A DNA stretch of 64,000 nucleotides, taken from NCBI RefSeq assembly GCF_900106925.1, contig NZ_FNNZ01000020.1:1-64000 (forward strand), given 5' to 3'. Numbering within the stretch: the stretch's first letter is position 1; the number at the start of each line of letters is the position of its first letter. Positions 1 through 8,210 of the stretch are shown here, piece by piece. Below the pieces are notes generated by a model, which saw nothing but the letters and a program-made list of their open reading frames with translations, ran no database searches and was not told where the DNA came from. The position numbers and the translations under genes are program-made. The stretch comes from Thiocapsa roseopersicina (GTDB lineage Bacteria; Pseudomonadota; Gammaproteobacteria; Chromatiales; Chromatiaceae).

Positions 1-1804
1 CCAGGTCCGCACTGAAGTCCATGGTGTTGCGCCCGTGGAACCAGCGTCCGTATTCCCCGCGCGAGGTGAAGGGGTAGAGCTGCACGCCGACGTCCCGTAG
101 GCGCTCGTCGGCGCAGGCGAGCATGGCCGCGGCGATCAGATCCACGTTCATCGCCGTGCCGTGGGTGTCCCACAGCTCGCGCAGGGCGCGCTTGAGACCG
201 GCGGTACGGTAATCGCCGAGCGGTTCGGTCGGGGCGGCCATCGCCGTGACCATGGCGGCGATCACGTCGGCGTCTTCTTCCCACGTCTGCAGCAGCTCGA
301 AGGGATTCAGCACGATGTCCGAGTCGGCGGTGAAGGCGACGAACTGCCCGCCGAGGGATTCGCAGAGGTTGGCGTAGCTGCGCCCGACGTCGATCACCCA
401 GCAGCGCCCGCCGACACTCAGGTTGGTCGAGAGCAGCTCGTTGGCGAGGAACGACTTGCCCGAGCCCGAGGAGGCGGCGATGACGGCGTTGTAGTTGGTC
501 GCCGAGTCGAAGAGGCTCAGATCCACGAGCTGACCGGTGCGCCCGATCAGGTTCAGCACCGGGGTGCCGGTGCCCTTCCAGTCGCCGAAGACCGGCATGA
601 GCGCGACGGCATGGGCGGCGGAGAGGGTGCGATAGCGAAAGCTGGTGCGGATCGCCCCGCGATCGGCCCCGAACGGCAGGCAGTTGAGAAAGAGCGGCAG
701 CACGAAGAAGCGGTCGGTCAAGACCTGAAAGCCGAGCTCGCGCCAATAGGTGCGCAGATTCGAGGCCGCGCCGGCGGCCTCCTCCGGGGCGGTGAAGAGC
801 ACGATCCCCAGATAGGCCTGCAGCGGGCGGTCGCCGTGATCCAGCCGGGCGAACAAGGCATCGAAATCGCGCTTGTTGTGGGCCAGCCGCGGCATGTAGT
901 GCGAAAGATTGCCGCTCACCTGATGGGCCGCCCATTGCGCGCGCGAGGTGAGATTCACCCGCGTCGCCTCGGGGTCCGGAAAATGCATGGTCAGGGTGAT
1001 CAGCGCATTGTGGCGCACCCCGCGCGAGCCCGAGAAGGGATCCCCGAGGAAGCGCGCGGCCAGCCCGAAGCCGGCCCGGTCGGGAAAGCGCTTGACGGAG
1101 AAGGTCTGGATGCGCTGCTCACCGAGGGTGATGCCCTTGGCGTCGACGTCGATGCCGACGTCGTAGTCCAGGTACTGATCGCGGACCGGGCGCCGGGCAT
1201 CGCACTCGGGCGTGATGCGGTCGCGCCAGCCCGCCTGCGGCCCCCAGTTGAGCAGGGTCGTCATGATCCGCACGTGACGGTCGGCGGTGAGGCTCGTCGG
1301 GCGCATCCCGGCGGTGACCAGCACCTGCAGGGCGGTCGCCTGCAGCTCGCGGGCATCGCGCAGCTCGTGCGCGCTCGGCTGCGGGGCGGCCAGCGGCAGC
1401 TTGGCCGTGACCAACACCTGCAGCTCGCGCAGCCGCAGATCCCCGGCCGGGGAGAGCGGGGCGGTGCTGCCGGCGCGCAGATAGGCGGCGGTGCGGCGCG
1501 TGGATTCCCGCAACAGCGCGGTGGCGGTCTCGATGCGCAGCCCTTCCATGCGCGCGACGGTCTCCTCGATATCCGGGGAGGTCCAGAGCGCGACCTGCAG
1601 CAGGGTCTCGGGCGGCCAGTCGAGATTGCCGAGCACGAGCAGACGGTCGGCGTTGGACTGATCGGCGGCGGACAGGGGCTCGCACAGAAAGCCGAAGGCG
1701 AGCGACTGGTCGTCGAGCAGGAACAGATGGCTGTCCGGGTCGTAGGCCAGGGTCGGGAAGAGCGCGTTGGCGCGCGAGCCGGTGAACCGGCGAGGTGTCG
1801 TCAT
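1..1804 (-). CDS. traC: Type IV secretion ATPase TraC (F-type, VirB4 family), 3' end outside window
   Basis: The first 601 residues are visible; the F-plasmid protein is about 875, so the C-terminal third is off the left edge. The family is a cytoplasmic hexameric ATPase that energises assembly of the conjugative pilus and transfer channel. A Walker A loop (AASSGSGKSF, near residue 440, roughly positions 450-490) follows an N-terminal TraC-type domain. The ATG at 1804 overlaps the stop of the upstream 53-aa gene as ATGA, indicating translational coupling. It is the last visible gene of a leftward T4SS operon. Family assignment is firm; whether the gene is complete cannot be judged here. Confidence 0.88.
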   Translation of the reverse strand, partial: MTTPRRFTGSRANALFPTLAYDPDSHLFLLDDQSLAFGFLCEPLSAADQSNADRLLVLGNLDWPPETLLQVALWTSPDIEETVARMEGLRIETATALLRESTRRTAAYLRAGSTAPLSPAGDLRLRELQVLVTAKLPLAAPQPSAHELRDARELQATALQVLVTAGMRPTSLTADRHVRIMTTLLNWGPQAGWRDRITPECDARRPVRDQYLDYDVGIDVDAKGITLGEQRIQTFSVKRFPDRAGFGLAARFLGDPFSGSRGVRHNALITLTMHFPDPEATRVNLTSRAQWAAHQVSGNLSHYMPRLAHNKRDFDALFARLDHGDRPLQAYLGIVLFTAPEEAAGAASNLRTYWRELGFQVLTDRFFVLPLFLNCLPFGADRGAIRTSFRYRTLSAAHAVALMPVFGDWKGTGTPVLNLIGRTGQLVDLSLFDSATNYNAVIAASSGSGKSFLANELLSTNLSVGGRCWVIDVGRSYANLCESLGGQFVAFTADSDIVLNPFELLQTWEEDADVIAAMVTAMAAPTEPLGDYRTAGLKRALRELWDTHGTAMNVDLIAAAMLACADERLRDVGVQLYPFTSRGEYGRWFHGRNTMDFSADL

Positions 1805-1962
1805 GAGGGCTTCTCGGTCAGGCGGATGATCGGGGGTGTCGTCGAGATCCAGGTCGCGCGACCGCGGCGGACCATCTCCCGGGCGCGGCGGCGGGCGCAG
1901 TCGCTCAGGGGCTTGCCCGAGGGCGAGCGCACCTGGACAGGGGCGGTGCGGGATCGGCTCAT
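1801..1962 (-). CDS. 53-aa RRXRR/PLMP-like mini-protein in the conjugation operon
   Basis: A 53-codon gene joined at both ends by ATGA overlaps, to the periplasmic protein upstream (1959-1962) and traC downstream (1801-1804). That double coupling is the main argument that it is translated. The core reads PSGKPLSDCARRRAREMV followed by RRGRA and a terminal IIRL. It resembles the RRXRR (PLMP) domain found at the N-terminus of IscB-type and other HNH nucleases (typical pattern: DGKPL, then RARxLLxxGRA, then FTIRL). No HNH or RuvC part is attached. The protein is basic and probably binds nucleic acid; its function is unknown. The similarity is by eye and needs an HMM test. Confidence 0.6.
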   Translation of the reverse strand: MSRSRTAPVQVRSPSGKPLSDCARRRAREMVRRGRATWISTTPPIIRLTEKPS

Positions 1963-2876
1963 GGGCGTGCCCCCTGCGCACGGTCGAACAGGCGGGTCTC
2001 CGCGAGTCGGACCATCGGAGTGCGGTTGCTCGGGTCGGCAGGCAGGGAGCCGAGCGACACCAGGGTCGCGCCGTCGACGGCGGCGACTTCGCGCGTGACG
2101 ATCAGCGCATCGTCGATTGCGGAGGCATGGAGCCGGAAGACGGCGCCGCGCACGTCGAGACCCTGCTCGGTGATCGAGATCGGCGCGAACACAGGCTGGG
2201 GGTGGCGTCGGATGTGCGCCGCGCTCCAGGCGAGCGGGTCGACCGCTTCGGCGGTGATGAGCGTGCCACCGTCGGGGAGCAGGATGGCCAGACCATGCGC
2301 GGTCGTGGCGACGGCGAGGCGACCGGCACCGTCACGTGCGCCTGCTGACTGCGATTCGGCGGAAGGTTCAACGTGATACTCCGCTTCGCTGCAGAGCGCC
2401 GTCGGCCCGGATCCCGCGGAGAATCCGAGGTCGGAATCCCGTTTCGGGGCACAGCGGGTGACGACGAGCGTCCGGGACCGGGACGGAGCGCCGTCGGCGT
2501 GGTGCCGTGCCATCCGGTAGGCGACCAGGAAGAGACCGTCCGCGCCGTCCGCGGCGAGGGCGATCGCGCGATCGAGCACCGCGATGTCCGGATCCCTCGG
2601 ATAGAGCAGATCGGCGGTGCCCGCGAGCCAGGCGTCGCGATCGGCAAGCGCGCCGTCGATGACCTGTCGTGCGCTCGTGCAGGCCGCCTGGTCGCGCGCG
2701 GGGATGCGCCGGCAGACGTGGACGTCGCCCGAGCGCGGATAGACGACGAGATCGCCGACGCCGGGCAACGCGCCCATCAGGGATTCGGGAAGCCGCGGAG
2801 CGACCTCGGCGTGCGTGACCGAGACCGCCATGACGAGGGCCACGCCGGCGACGGCGTGCCTGTCGAATCCGACCAT
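1959..2876 (-). CDS. Periplasmic protein of the conjugation operon, function unknown
   Basis: A 305-aa protein with a Sec-type signal peptide (MVGFDRHAV, hydrophobic stretch, cleavage near THA-EVAP). The start at 2876 is chosen because it begins the signal peptide; longer readings upstream are out of keeping with it. It lies between the pilin gene and the RRXRR-like gene, overlapping the latter by 4 bp. Several cysteines (residues about 60, 70, 135, 150) may form disulfides, consistent with a DsbC-like gene in the same operon. I do not recognise the family; position in the operon suggests a pilus-assembly accessory role, which is inference. Confidence 0.65.
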   Translation of the reverse strand: MVGFDRHAVAGVALVMAVSVTHAEVAPRLPESLMGALPGVGDLVVYPRSGDVHVCRRIPARDQAACTSARQVIDGALADRDAWLAGTADLLYPRDPDIAVLDRAIALAADGADGLFLVAYRMARHHADGAPSRSRTLVVTRCAPKRDSDLGFSAGSGPTALCSEAEYHVEPSAESQSAGARDGAGRLAVATTAHGLAILLPDGGTLITAEAVDPLAWSAAHIRRHPQPVFAPISITEQGLDVRGAVFRLHASAIDDALIVTREVAAVDGATLVSLGSLPADPSNRTPMVRLAETRLFDRAQGARP

Positions 2877-2961
2877 AAAGACCTCGCGTGAAAGGGGGTC
2901 CCGTGGTCGGGACCCGGCAATGGACCCGATGGTCGGGGTCCGGGCGATCGGAAGGCTCCGA

Positions 2962-3294
2962 TCAGAGGACGGGCAGGGTGGCGGTGACGACGCCGTCGAC
3001 GATCGCCGGGGCCAGGAACATGCCCACGCCGGCGGCGATGCCCAGGACGAAGCCCATGATCGACTGGCGTGCGGCACCGGCGATGACGCCGATGATGATG
3101 AAGATCACGGCCACCACGCGGCCCAGAAAACCGGTCATCCAGCCGGTGAGCAGGGTGTAGAGGGCCGAGAACTCGGTCCCGGTGGTGCCGGCCGTGGCGG
3201 TCGCGGAGAGCGCCAGGGCGAGCAGGGTCGCGGCGAGGCCCGCGAACAACAGGGTCCGGCGGTCGCGACCGGACAACGGGGGCGGGGACAACAT
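2962..3294 (-). CDS. Conjugative pilin-like protein (TraA/TrbC/VirB2 type)
   Basis: A 110-aa protein: a long cleavable leader (hydrophobic stretch around residues 13-30, processing likely near ATA-GTTG), then two transmembrane helices (about residues 48-65 and 70-100) separated by a short charged turn. This is the normal plan of VirB2/TraA pilins, which are stored in the inner membrane and polymerised into the pilus. The ATG at 3294 is preceded by AGGAGA at a good distance, which sets the start against a longer frame. It sits directly after the lipoprotein genes in the operon. Confidence 0.7.
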   Translation of the reverse strand: MLSPPPLSGRDRRTLLFAGLAATLLALALSATATAGTTGTEFSALYTLLTGWMTGFLGRVVAVIFIIIGVIAGAARQSIMGFVLGIAAGVGMFLAPAIVDGVVTATLPVL

Positions 3295-3382
3295 GAAAAG
3301 CTTCTCCTGAAGGTTGAGGACCGCACGCCGCGCGCGCGGGTTCGAGTGGGCCGATCGTCCGGTCTGCACCGGACCACGGTGT

Positions 3383-3793
3383 TCAGGCGCCGCGCTTCTC
3401 CGCCCGCGGCAGGTGCATCGGTGCGTGTGCCGGATCCGTCGGAGGTGCATCCGGGGGCATGGCCGGGTGTGCTGCGTCTCCGGGCGCGGGCGATCGCAGC
3501 TGTACCTGCAGCGGCCGCAGCACGGTCAAACGCCCGTGCGGTGCACCGTCGTACTGCCAGTGTTCGCGCAGCACCTCGATGTACACCGTGGAGGGCGGAT
3601 ACAGATCGCCGGTCGCATCCTCCCAGGGGGCGATCCAGGCCTGCATGGACGAGGCGGCGGCGCGTGTGGGTCGATACTCGGCAGGGCGTTGGTCTTGGGC
3701 CGCCACCGGTTCCGGGACGGGGGCTCGGGTGGCGCAGCCGTTCAGGGCGGCGAGCGCCGAGAGCACGATCGGCAACGTGAGGCGTGAGGTCAT
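3383..3793 (-). CDS. Lipoprotein matching the C-terminal half of TraV
   Basis: A 136-aa protein with a signal peptide and lipobox (LNGC, Cys at about residue 20). The segment WIAPWEDATGDLYPPSTVYI resembles the conserved end of F TraV, the outer-membrane lipoprotein of the T4SS core complex, where WIAPY...DVYHQPSSV occurs. The protein lacks the cysteine-rich N-terminal block of TraV, which is instead found in the neighbouring small lipoprotein (3803-4048). A proline-rich, low-complexity tail follows. The gene is 9 bp downstream of that partner. Confidence 0.65.
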   Translation of the reverse strand: MTSRLTLPIVLSALAALNGCATRAPVPEPVAAQDQRPAEYRPTRAAASSMQAWIAPWEDATGDLYPPSTVYIEVLREHWQYDGAPHGRLTVLRPLQVQLRSPAPGDAAHPAMPPDAPPTDPAHAPMHLPRAEKRGA

Positions 3794-3802
3794 GGCGGTC
3801 TC

Positions 3803-4048
3803 CTAATCCCGCAGGCGTGTCGTCCAAGCCCAACCGGACCCGGCAGCAAACCCGCTGTCGGTCTCCATCGGGAGCGGGCGCGCGATGGACGCGGGCGGCG
3901 ATCCGACACCGTCGCTGAGGCTGTAGACGGCACTCGGCGGCAGACAGAGCGGTTTGCCCGGATAGCCGGGACAGGCATATTCGGGGTTGCCCGAAGCGCA
4001 ACCCCCGAGCAGGGCCGCGCACAGCAGCAGGGGTGTGGCGTGGATCAT
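3803..4048 (-). CDS. Small lipoprotein matching the N-terminal half of TraV
   Basis: An 81-aa protein with lipobox LGGC (Cys about residue 17) followed by GNPEYACPGYPGKPLCLPPS, the two-cysteine block typical just after the lipidated cysteine of TraV proteins. The ATG at 4048 overlaps the stop of the dsbC-like gene (ATGA). Together with the next gene (3383-3793) it would make one full TraV, but each half carries its own lipobox, so the two appear to be separately exported lipoproteins. Function in the outer-membrane core of the T4SS is inferred. Confidence 0.6.
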   Translation of the reverse strand: MIHATPLLLCAALLGGCASGNPEYACPGYPGKPLCLPPSAVYSLSDGVGSPPASIARPLPMETDSGFAAGSGWAWTTRLRD

Positions 4049-4812
4049 TCGGCGTGCTCCTCGACGGCGGCGAGCCAGGCCGCGAGGTCGTCGGGTCGAC
4101 CTTGACGCAGGCGCCCGTCCGGCGCGATCAGGAAGGGCGTGCCGCGAATCCCGAGAATCTGGGCTGCGATCAGGGTGCGTTGCGCGACCGCCTCGCCGCA
4201 TCCTGCCGCGGGCTCCGGGAGATCCGCCGTCAGTCCGCCGAGCAGCGCGTCGCGCGCCTGCTCGGGATCACTCCCGGACAGACACGCCAGCGCGAGCACG
4301 GCGCGCTGCGAGGCTTCGCCCAGCACCGGAATCGGGACCAGCCGGAAGCGATAGGTCGCGCGCAGCGGCGCCAGATCGGCATACATCGCGGTGCAATGGG
4401 GGCAGAAGGGATCGACGAAGATCACCACCTCGGGGCCTTCGCCGACGTCGATCGCCCCCAGATCGGCCACGTCGAGCTTCAGTCGCGCCAGATCGATCCG
4501 CCCGGCGAGGTGTTGCGTCTGATCGAACGCGGTGAGCTTGGCTCCGTGCCAGAGATCCACGGCACTGCCGCGCAGCACGTAGCGTCCGTTCTCCGAGAAA
4601 AACAGCAGCTCCCCGTCGGTGGTCTCCACCGCCTGCAGACCGCCGGACGGCAGCTGCGCCATGCGCGCGATCGACGCGCTCGGCAACGGCTCGGCCACGC
4701 CGGGGTTCGCCAACGACGCCGCCGCCAACCCGAGGGCTGCCAGCGAGGCAGCGAGGTGCCGGGCAATACGCCCGGGCGTCTCGTCGAGAGGTGAATCGAG
4801 GTTCTGTCGCAT
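4045..4812 (-). CDS. DsbC-like thiol:disulfide isomerase of the conjugation operon
   Basis: A 255-aa periplasmic protein with an N-terminal hydrophobic segment (residues about 18-38), a DsbC-type dimerisation region (GELLFFSENGRYVLRG) and a C-terminal thioredoxin fold with active site FCPHC near residue 136 and cis-Pro loop GTPFLI. F-type conjugation operons usually carry such an enzyme (DsbC or TrbB) to shape disulfides in T4SS proteins; the lipoproteins and periplasmic protein downstream have cysteines that could be substrates. It is the first gene of the visible operon. The usual preceding genes traL, traE, traK and traB are not found between here and the integrase. Confidence 0.85.
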   Translation of the reverse strand: MRQNLDSPLDETPGRIARHLAASLAALGLAAASLANPGVAEPLPSASIARMAQLPSGGLQAVETTDGELLFFSENGRYVLRGSAVDLWHGAKLTAFDQTQHLAGRIDLARLKLDVADLGAIDVGEGPEVVIFVDPFCPHCTAMYADLAPLRATYRFRLVPIPVLGEASQRAVLALACLSGSDPEQARDALLGGLTADLPEPAAGCGEAVAQRTLIAAQILGIRGTPFLIAPDGRLRQGRPDDLAAWLAAVEEHAE

Positions 4813-5481
4813 GCCGCTGCCCTGTCCGTGAAGGTGCGGACAGAGTGCCGGCCGACGGGCGTGACGGCGACGGCGCTAAGCATCCGAAAACGCGGCTTTA
4901 CTCGCAGGTGTGTCGGCTGCTGCGCGGACGGCGCAGCGGGGAGGTCGTCACGGCGCCGACGGCTTTTGTTCACAATCCCTGTGGCCGGTCGTGTGGATAA
5001 CCTGTGCTCGAAGGGGTTAAGCGCCGGACAGGGCAGGGCGGAATGCCGGCCGGTCGAAGAATGACCGGGTCCGGACGGTTCCGGCGAGACCGTGCGAGAT
5101 GTTCCGCGGTGGATCCGGGGAGGGTGGCGTGTGCGTTGTGCGAGTGGCGGGTTCCGAGCGGCCGAGTCGGGGTCTTGTCCGCGTGCCGAAGCGTCGGCAG
5201 GCGCTGGATGACGGTGGCGTCCCGACGCGTGCGGTGCGACCCGGTGTCGGACCAGGAGGAGACGATCTCGTCGACCCGGGCCTTGGCCTGTGCCTGGACC
5301 CTGGCCTGCGATGCTCCGCTTGGCGGCTCGGGTCAGGACCCGCACGCAGGGTCCCCGGTCGGGCGGAATCGGGCGCGCCGGATCGTGGACACTTTCAGGG
5401 TGTCGTGAAAAAAGCGGGGGTCGCGCGCGACGACGTCGACTTACTGACGGTTCTATGACGGTTAATATTCCGGTTAGGGGG
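4813..5481. other. Noncoding stretch upstream of the conjugation operon
   Basis: No open frame here reads like a protein on either strand. It holds a perfect DnaA box at 4992-5000 (annotated separately) and an AT-richer patch at about 5445-5470 containing the heptamer GACGGTT twice, just before the dyad repeat array. The promoter of the leftward operon is probably in this stretch, but I cannot place it with confidence. Confidence 0.4.
4992..5000 (-). promoter_or_regulatory. Perfect DnaA box
   Basis: TGTGGATAA on the plus strand is the exact complement of the consensus DnaA box TTATCCACA. One 9-mer can occur by chance, but its position about 490 bp from a 21-22-bp-spaced repeat array makes a replication-related role worth considering. 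No rep gene is visible nearby. Confidence 0.4.
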
Positions 5482-5625
5482 AACTGCGTTCCCTATCAAA
5501 GAGAACTCTGTTCCCTACCGACGGAACTGGGTTCCCTACCGACGGAACCGTGTTCCCTACCCATGGGCACAGTGTTCCCTAGGGCATGCTGTTCCCTCCT
5601 CCCGAAAAGGGCACTGGGTTCCCCA
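5482..5625. repeat. Iteron-like array of GTTCCCTA dyad repeats
   Basis: GTTCCCTA occurs exactly at 5488, 5510, 5531, 5552 and 5574, with degenerate copies at 5591 (GTTCCCTC) and 5618 (GTTCCCCA). The five perfect copies are 22, 21, 21 and 22 bp apart, about two helical turns. Most units also have GGAAC a few bases upstream, so each unit is a GGAAC-N3/4-GTTCC dyad. Because 22 is not a multiple of three, the period is not a coding repeat. This looks like a phased protein-binding array: iterons of an origin, a centromere-like site, or a multi-operator. Confidence 0.75.
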
Positions 5626-5813
5626 GCGCTGTGTACAGGGTTACCTCGGGAACCCGGCTCCCTGCCCTCGCCCGGGGACTGGTGTTCCAGATTCCTTTGG
5701 CACCCTGGATCCTTCTGCGAGGCGGACAGCAGAAGGCGGTTGTCAGTCGCTTGTCCGGGTCCGCCTTTCGTGCGCTCGATCAGCATGACGCCTCCGGTGC
5801 GGGGATCCGACAC

Positions 5814-6350
5814 CCGCGGAAGAGGAACGCCACCTGGCTTACGTGGCCTTCACCCGCGCCAAGGAGCAGCTGGTCCACGGCATCCCGTCGGACGAGCGCT
5901 TCGATGCGGCATGGATGGGCCGCCAGTCGCGAGGCCCTGGAATCTCGCGCACGCCGGTCAGCCGGTTTGTCTTCGTAGTGAACTTCTTGACCACCGTCTC
6001 GCTCTGGGCTCCGTGTCCGGATGGCCGTCCGGAAGCGATCCGGAGGCTAAGCTTCCCGATGTGCCGGCCGAAGCGAACGGCCTGCTGAATCGCTATCCGG
6101 AGCGGTCGGCATATCCGAATGCTATGCCGCGCTGAAAACGCAACCAACGGCGTCGAACGGGGAGGGCTAGGGAGGGCTCGCCGCGATGGGCGGTCAAGGA
6201 TCGGATCCGACATCGGGTGTTCGGCGAGGGACGCATCGTCGGTGTGCGCGAGAAGGACGTTCTCGACATCGACTTCACAGGGCGAACGCGCTCGTTTAAG
6301 CTCGGCATCGTTGCTTTCGAGCGGATCGGATGGGCACCCCGGCTAGCGCC
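5814..6350 (+). pseudogene. UvrD/PcrA-type helicase C-terminal remnant
   Basis: The reading EEERHLAYVAFTRAKEQLV (from about 5816) is helicase motif VI of superfamily 1A. Some 350 bp on, in another frame, DRIRHRVFGEGRIV continues into DIDFTGRTRSFKL (about 6196-6315), the Tudor-like C-terminal domain of the UvrD/PcrA group. The spacing matches the family, so this is one gene with at least one frameshift and without its first three quarters. It shows that this part of the element is decaying. The sequence upstream of 5814 no longer reads as helicase. Confidence 0.7.
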
Positions 6351-6884
6351 ACCCGAGCGAGCTGTCTGCATTCGATCACGCGCGCCGTCGGTGACGCTCT
6401 CGTCGGCGGACCGAAAAGGTGAGCTCGGCAGGCGCCGGTTCTCGGGAGCGACGATGCGTCGTGGTTCTTTGCGTTATCGAAGATCGCGCCGCCGCGGACC
6501 GCGGCGATCGTTTGTCGGTGCGCCATCGCCCGGTGCGATCAGCCGTCGATCGAGGTCCAGTCCGAGCCGCAGCGCCGTCTCGGCCTTGGCAAGCTCGGCG
6601 CTGAGTCGGCGCTGAGATAGCCGGCATGGTCGAGCTGCGAGACCAGCTCGGTGCGCGGCAGCCCTTGTCTCTTTCTAACCGAAGTTTACAAATATCCGAA
6701 GTGTTGGTTCCGGACATTGAAGTCCCGGTGGTGTGCCTGCGATATCTTCACATGGCTTTAGGATTTCGAGGGAGCTGCACGATTTCGTCAGGCGAGGTTT
6801 AAACTGACCTGTTCCGTCCGGGCTTTGCAGGGATAGAGCCCTTGATCACAATCTCTGGCTCATCTCCGTCCGCGTTCATGAAAA
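6351..6884. other. Noncoding or decayed stretch between helicase remnant and integrase
   Basis: No intact gene. On the minus strand between about 6500 and 6665 two frames give LPRTELVSQLDHAGYLS and AELAKAETALRLGLDLDR, which may be a frameshifted remnant of an unrecognised protein. CCGAAGT occurs twice, 18 bp apart, at about 6679 and 6697 in an AT-richer patch, possibly an old operator or promoter. Nothing else can be supported. Confidence 0.3.
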
Positions 6885-8210
6885 CTATGCGCTAACTGCG
6901 TTTTCATGTCCCTCAGTCGCCAGCAGCAACGCAACCCTATTCCCAAGCCTCCGCCAGGCGTCCCGCTGCTCAGCCTTAAGTTCATGGCGTTGGTATATCC
7001 GCTTGAGCTTGTTCTGCTCCACATGGTTCAGACAGCGCTCGATTACCTCTCCCATAACGCCCAGTTCGCCCATCATGGTTGCGCCGGTGCGACGCAGATC
7101 GTGAGGCGTCCAAGCGCCGCCCGACAGCAGTAAGGACGCCGTAGCCTTAGTGCGGTTGGATAGCGGCTCATCCCGCACGCGGTCCTTGATCTGTTTGGTA
7201 ATGGATTTCAGACACACATGTCCCAGATCATCTCTGGCTGGCAGGCACCAATTCGAGTCGCCGGTCAAGGTCTTCAGGGCGTCAAATTGCTCCTTGGCGA
7301 AGTCGGAAAGATAGATGGTGTGGTCCTTGGCGTTCTTGCTGTTGCCGGCCGGGATAGACCACACGCCTTTCTCCAGGTCCAGATCCGCCCATCGAGCTTG
7401 CGATAGCTCGCCCACCCGGCAGCAGGTGGAGAGCATGATCCAGATGGACAGTTCCGTTGTGTGCAGCAGGTTCGCCGCCGGGAGACGACGTTTCAGCTCG
7501 ATGATCTCCTCCTCGGACAAATAGCGATCTCGCTCCTTCTGACGGCCGCCGATCTTTTCTTTGTTCAGTCCTGCCAGCGGGTGCACATCGACCCATTCAC
7601 GGGCGAGCGCGAAGTTAAAAAATTGCCGCAGATCGCCGAACAGATGATTAGCCATCACTCGCGCGCCGCGCTCGACCACCCCGTCGAGGACCTCCACCAA
7701 CATCGATCGCTTGACATCGACCAAGGCCACGTCGCCCAAGGCTGGCAGAATATCCTTCTCGATTGCCCGCATGGACTCCTTGCCTCCATCTTTGCGCCGC
7801 GACAGCTCAGCCCGTTCCCACTGACTCATCGCTTCCTTGAAAGATCGGCGCGCGACGGCTTCAGCCGTGATCCGTGACAGCTCCGCCTGATGCTGCTCCA
7901 CCGCTTGTGCGTCGGCGACCTGCCTACGCAACTTCTCGGCCCGTCCTTGCTCGACCGGATCGGTGCCGGTATCCACGAGCGCTTGCTTTGTATCCCGCAA
8001 CTTGCGGATGTCCTTCAACGACTCATTCGGCCACTTACCGCAAGCCGCCGTCCGAGTCTTCCCTTGCTGCTTAAACCGATACTCGAAGGTCACGACGATC
8101 CCTGCCTTCTGCGCTCGGACCCGTCCGTACAATCCCTCGCCATCGAACAGCTTTCGCCCGACGTCATCGGTGGAGAGAAATTCCAGTTGCTTGACTGTCA
8201 GCTTTCCCAT
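6885..8210 (-). CDS. Tyrosine recombinase / integrase, P4 type with DUF4102 N-terminus
   Basis: A 441-aa site-specific recombinase of the kind that integrates islands and ICEs at tRNA 3' ends. The N-terminus (residues about 1-90, GKLTVKQLEFLS...GLYGRVR) is the arm-binding DUF4102-like domain, followed by a SAM-like core-binding domain. The catalytic residues are visible: Arg in TCCRVGELSQARW, HDLRR, and the His and Tyr in CLNHVEQNKLKRIYQR. Length is normal. The gene lies about 1.1 kb inside the tRNA-Arg fragment at 9286-9330, its expected attachment site. It appears intact, so the element may still be excisable if the other end is present. Confidence 0.93.
   Translation of the reverse strand: MGKLTVKQLEFLSTDDVGRKLFDGEGLYGRVRAQKAGIVVTFEYRFKQQGKTRTAACGKWPNESLKDIRKLRDTKQALVDTGTDPVEQGRAEKLRRQVADAQAVEQHQAELSRITAEAVARRSFKEAMSQWERAELSRRKDGGKESMRAIEKDILPALGDVALVDVKRSMLVEVLDGVVERGARVMANHLFGDLRQFFNFALAREWVDVHPLAGLNKEKIGGRQKERDRYLSEEEIIELKRRLPAANLLHTTELSIWIMLSTCCRVGELSQARWADLDLEKGVWSIPAGNSKNAKDHTIYLSDFAKEQFDALKTLTGDSNWCLPARDDLGHVCLKSITKQIKDRVRDEPLSNRTKATASLLLSGGAWTPHDLRRTGATMMGELGVMGEVIERCLNHVEQNKLKRIYQRHELKAEQRDAWRRLGNRVALLLATEGHENAVSA

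Noticed and set aside
161-2098. 645-codon plus-strand open frame
   Set aside because: It lies antisense to traC and its coupled neighbours, which have clear motifs and overlaps; the plus-strand product is rich in Arg, Gly and Glu runs typical of high-GC shadows.
5482-5625. CRISPR array
   Set aside because: Conserved core is only 8 bp, gaps of 13-14 bp are too short for spacers and no cas gene is present.
5496-5813. 105-codon minus-strand frame over the repeat array, giving heptad-like VGREPSS repeats
   Set aside because: Repeat steps of 22, 21, 21 and 22 bp break a triplet period, so the peptide repeat is a by-product of the DNA repeats.
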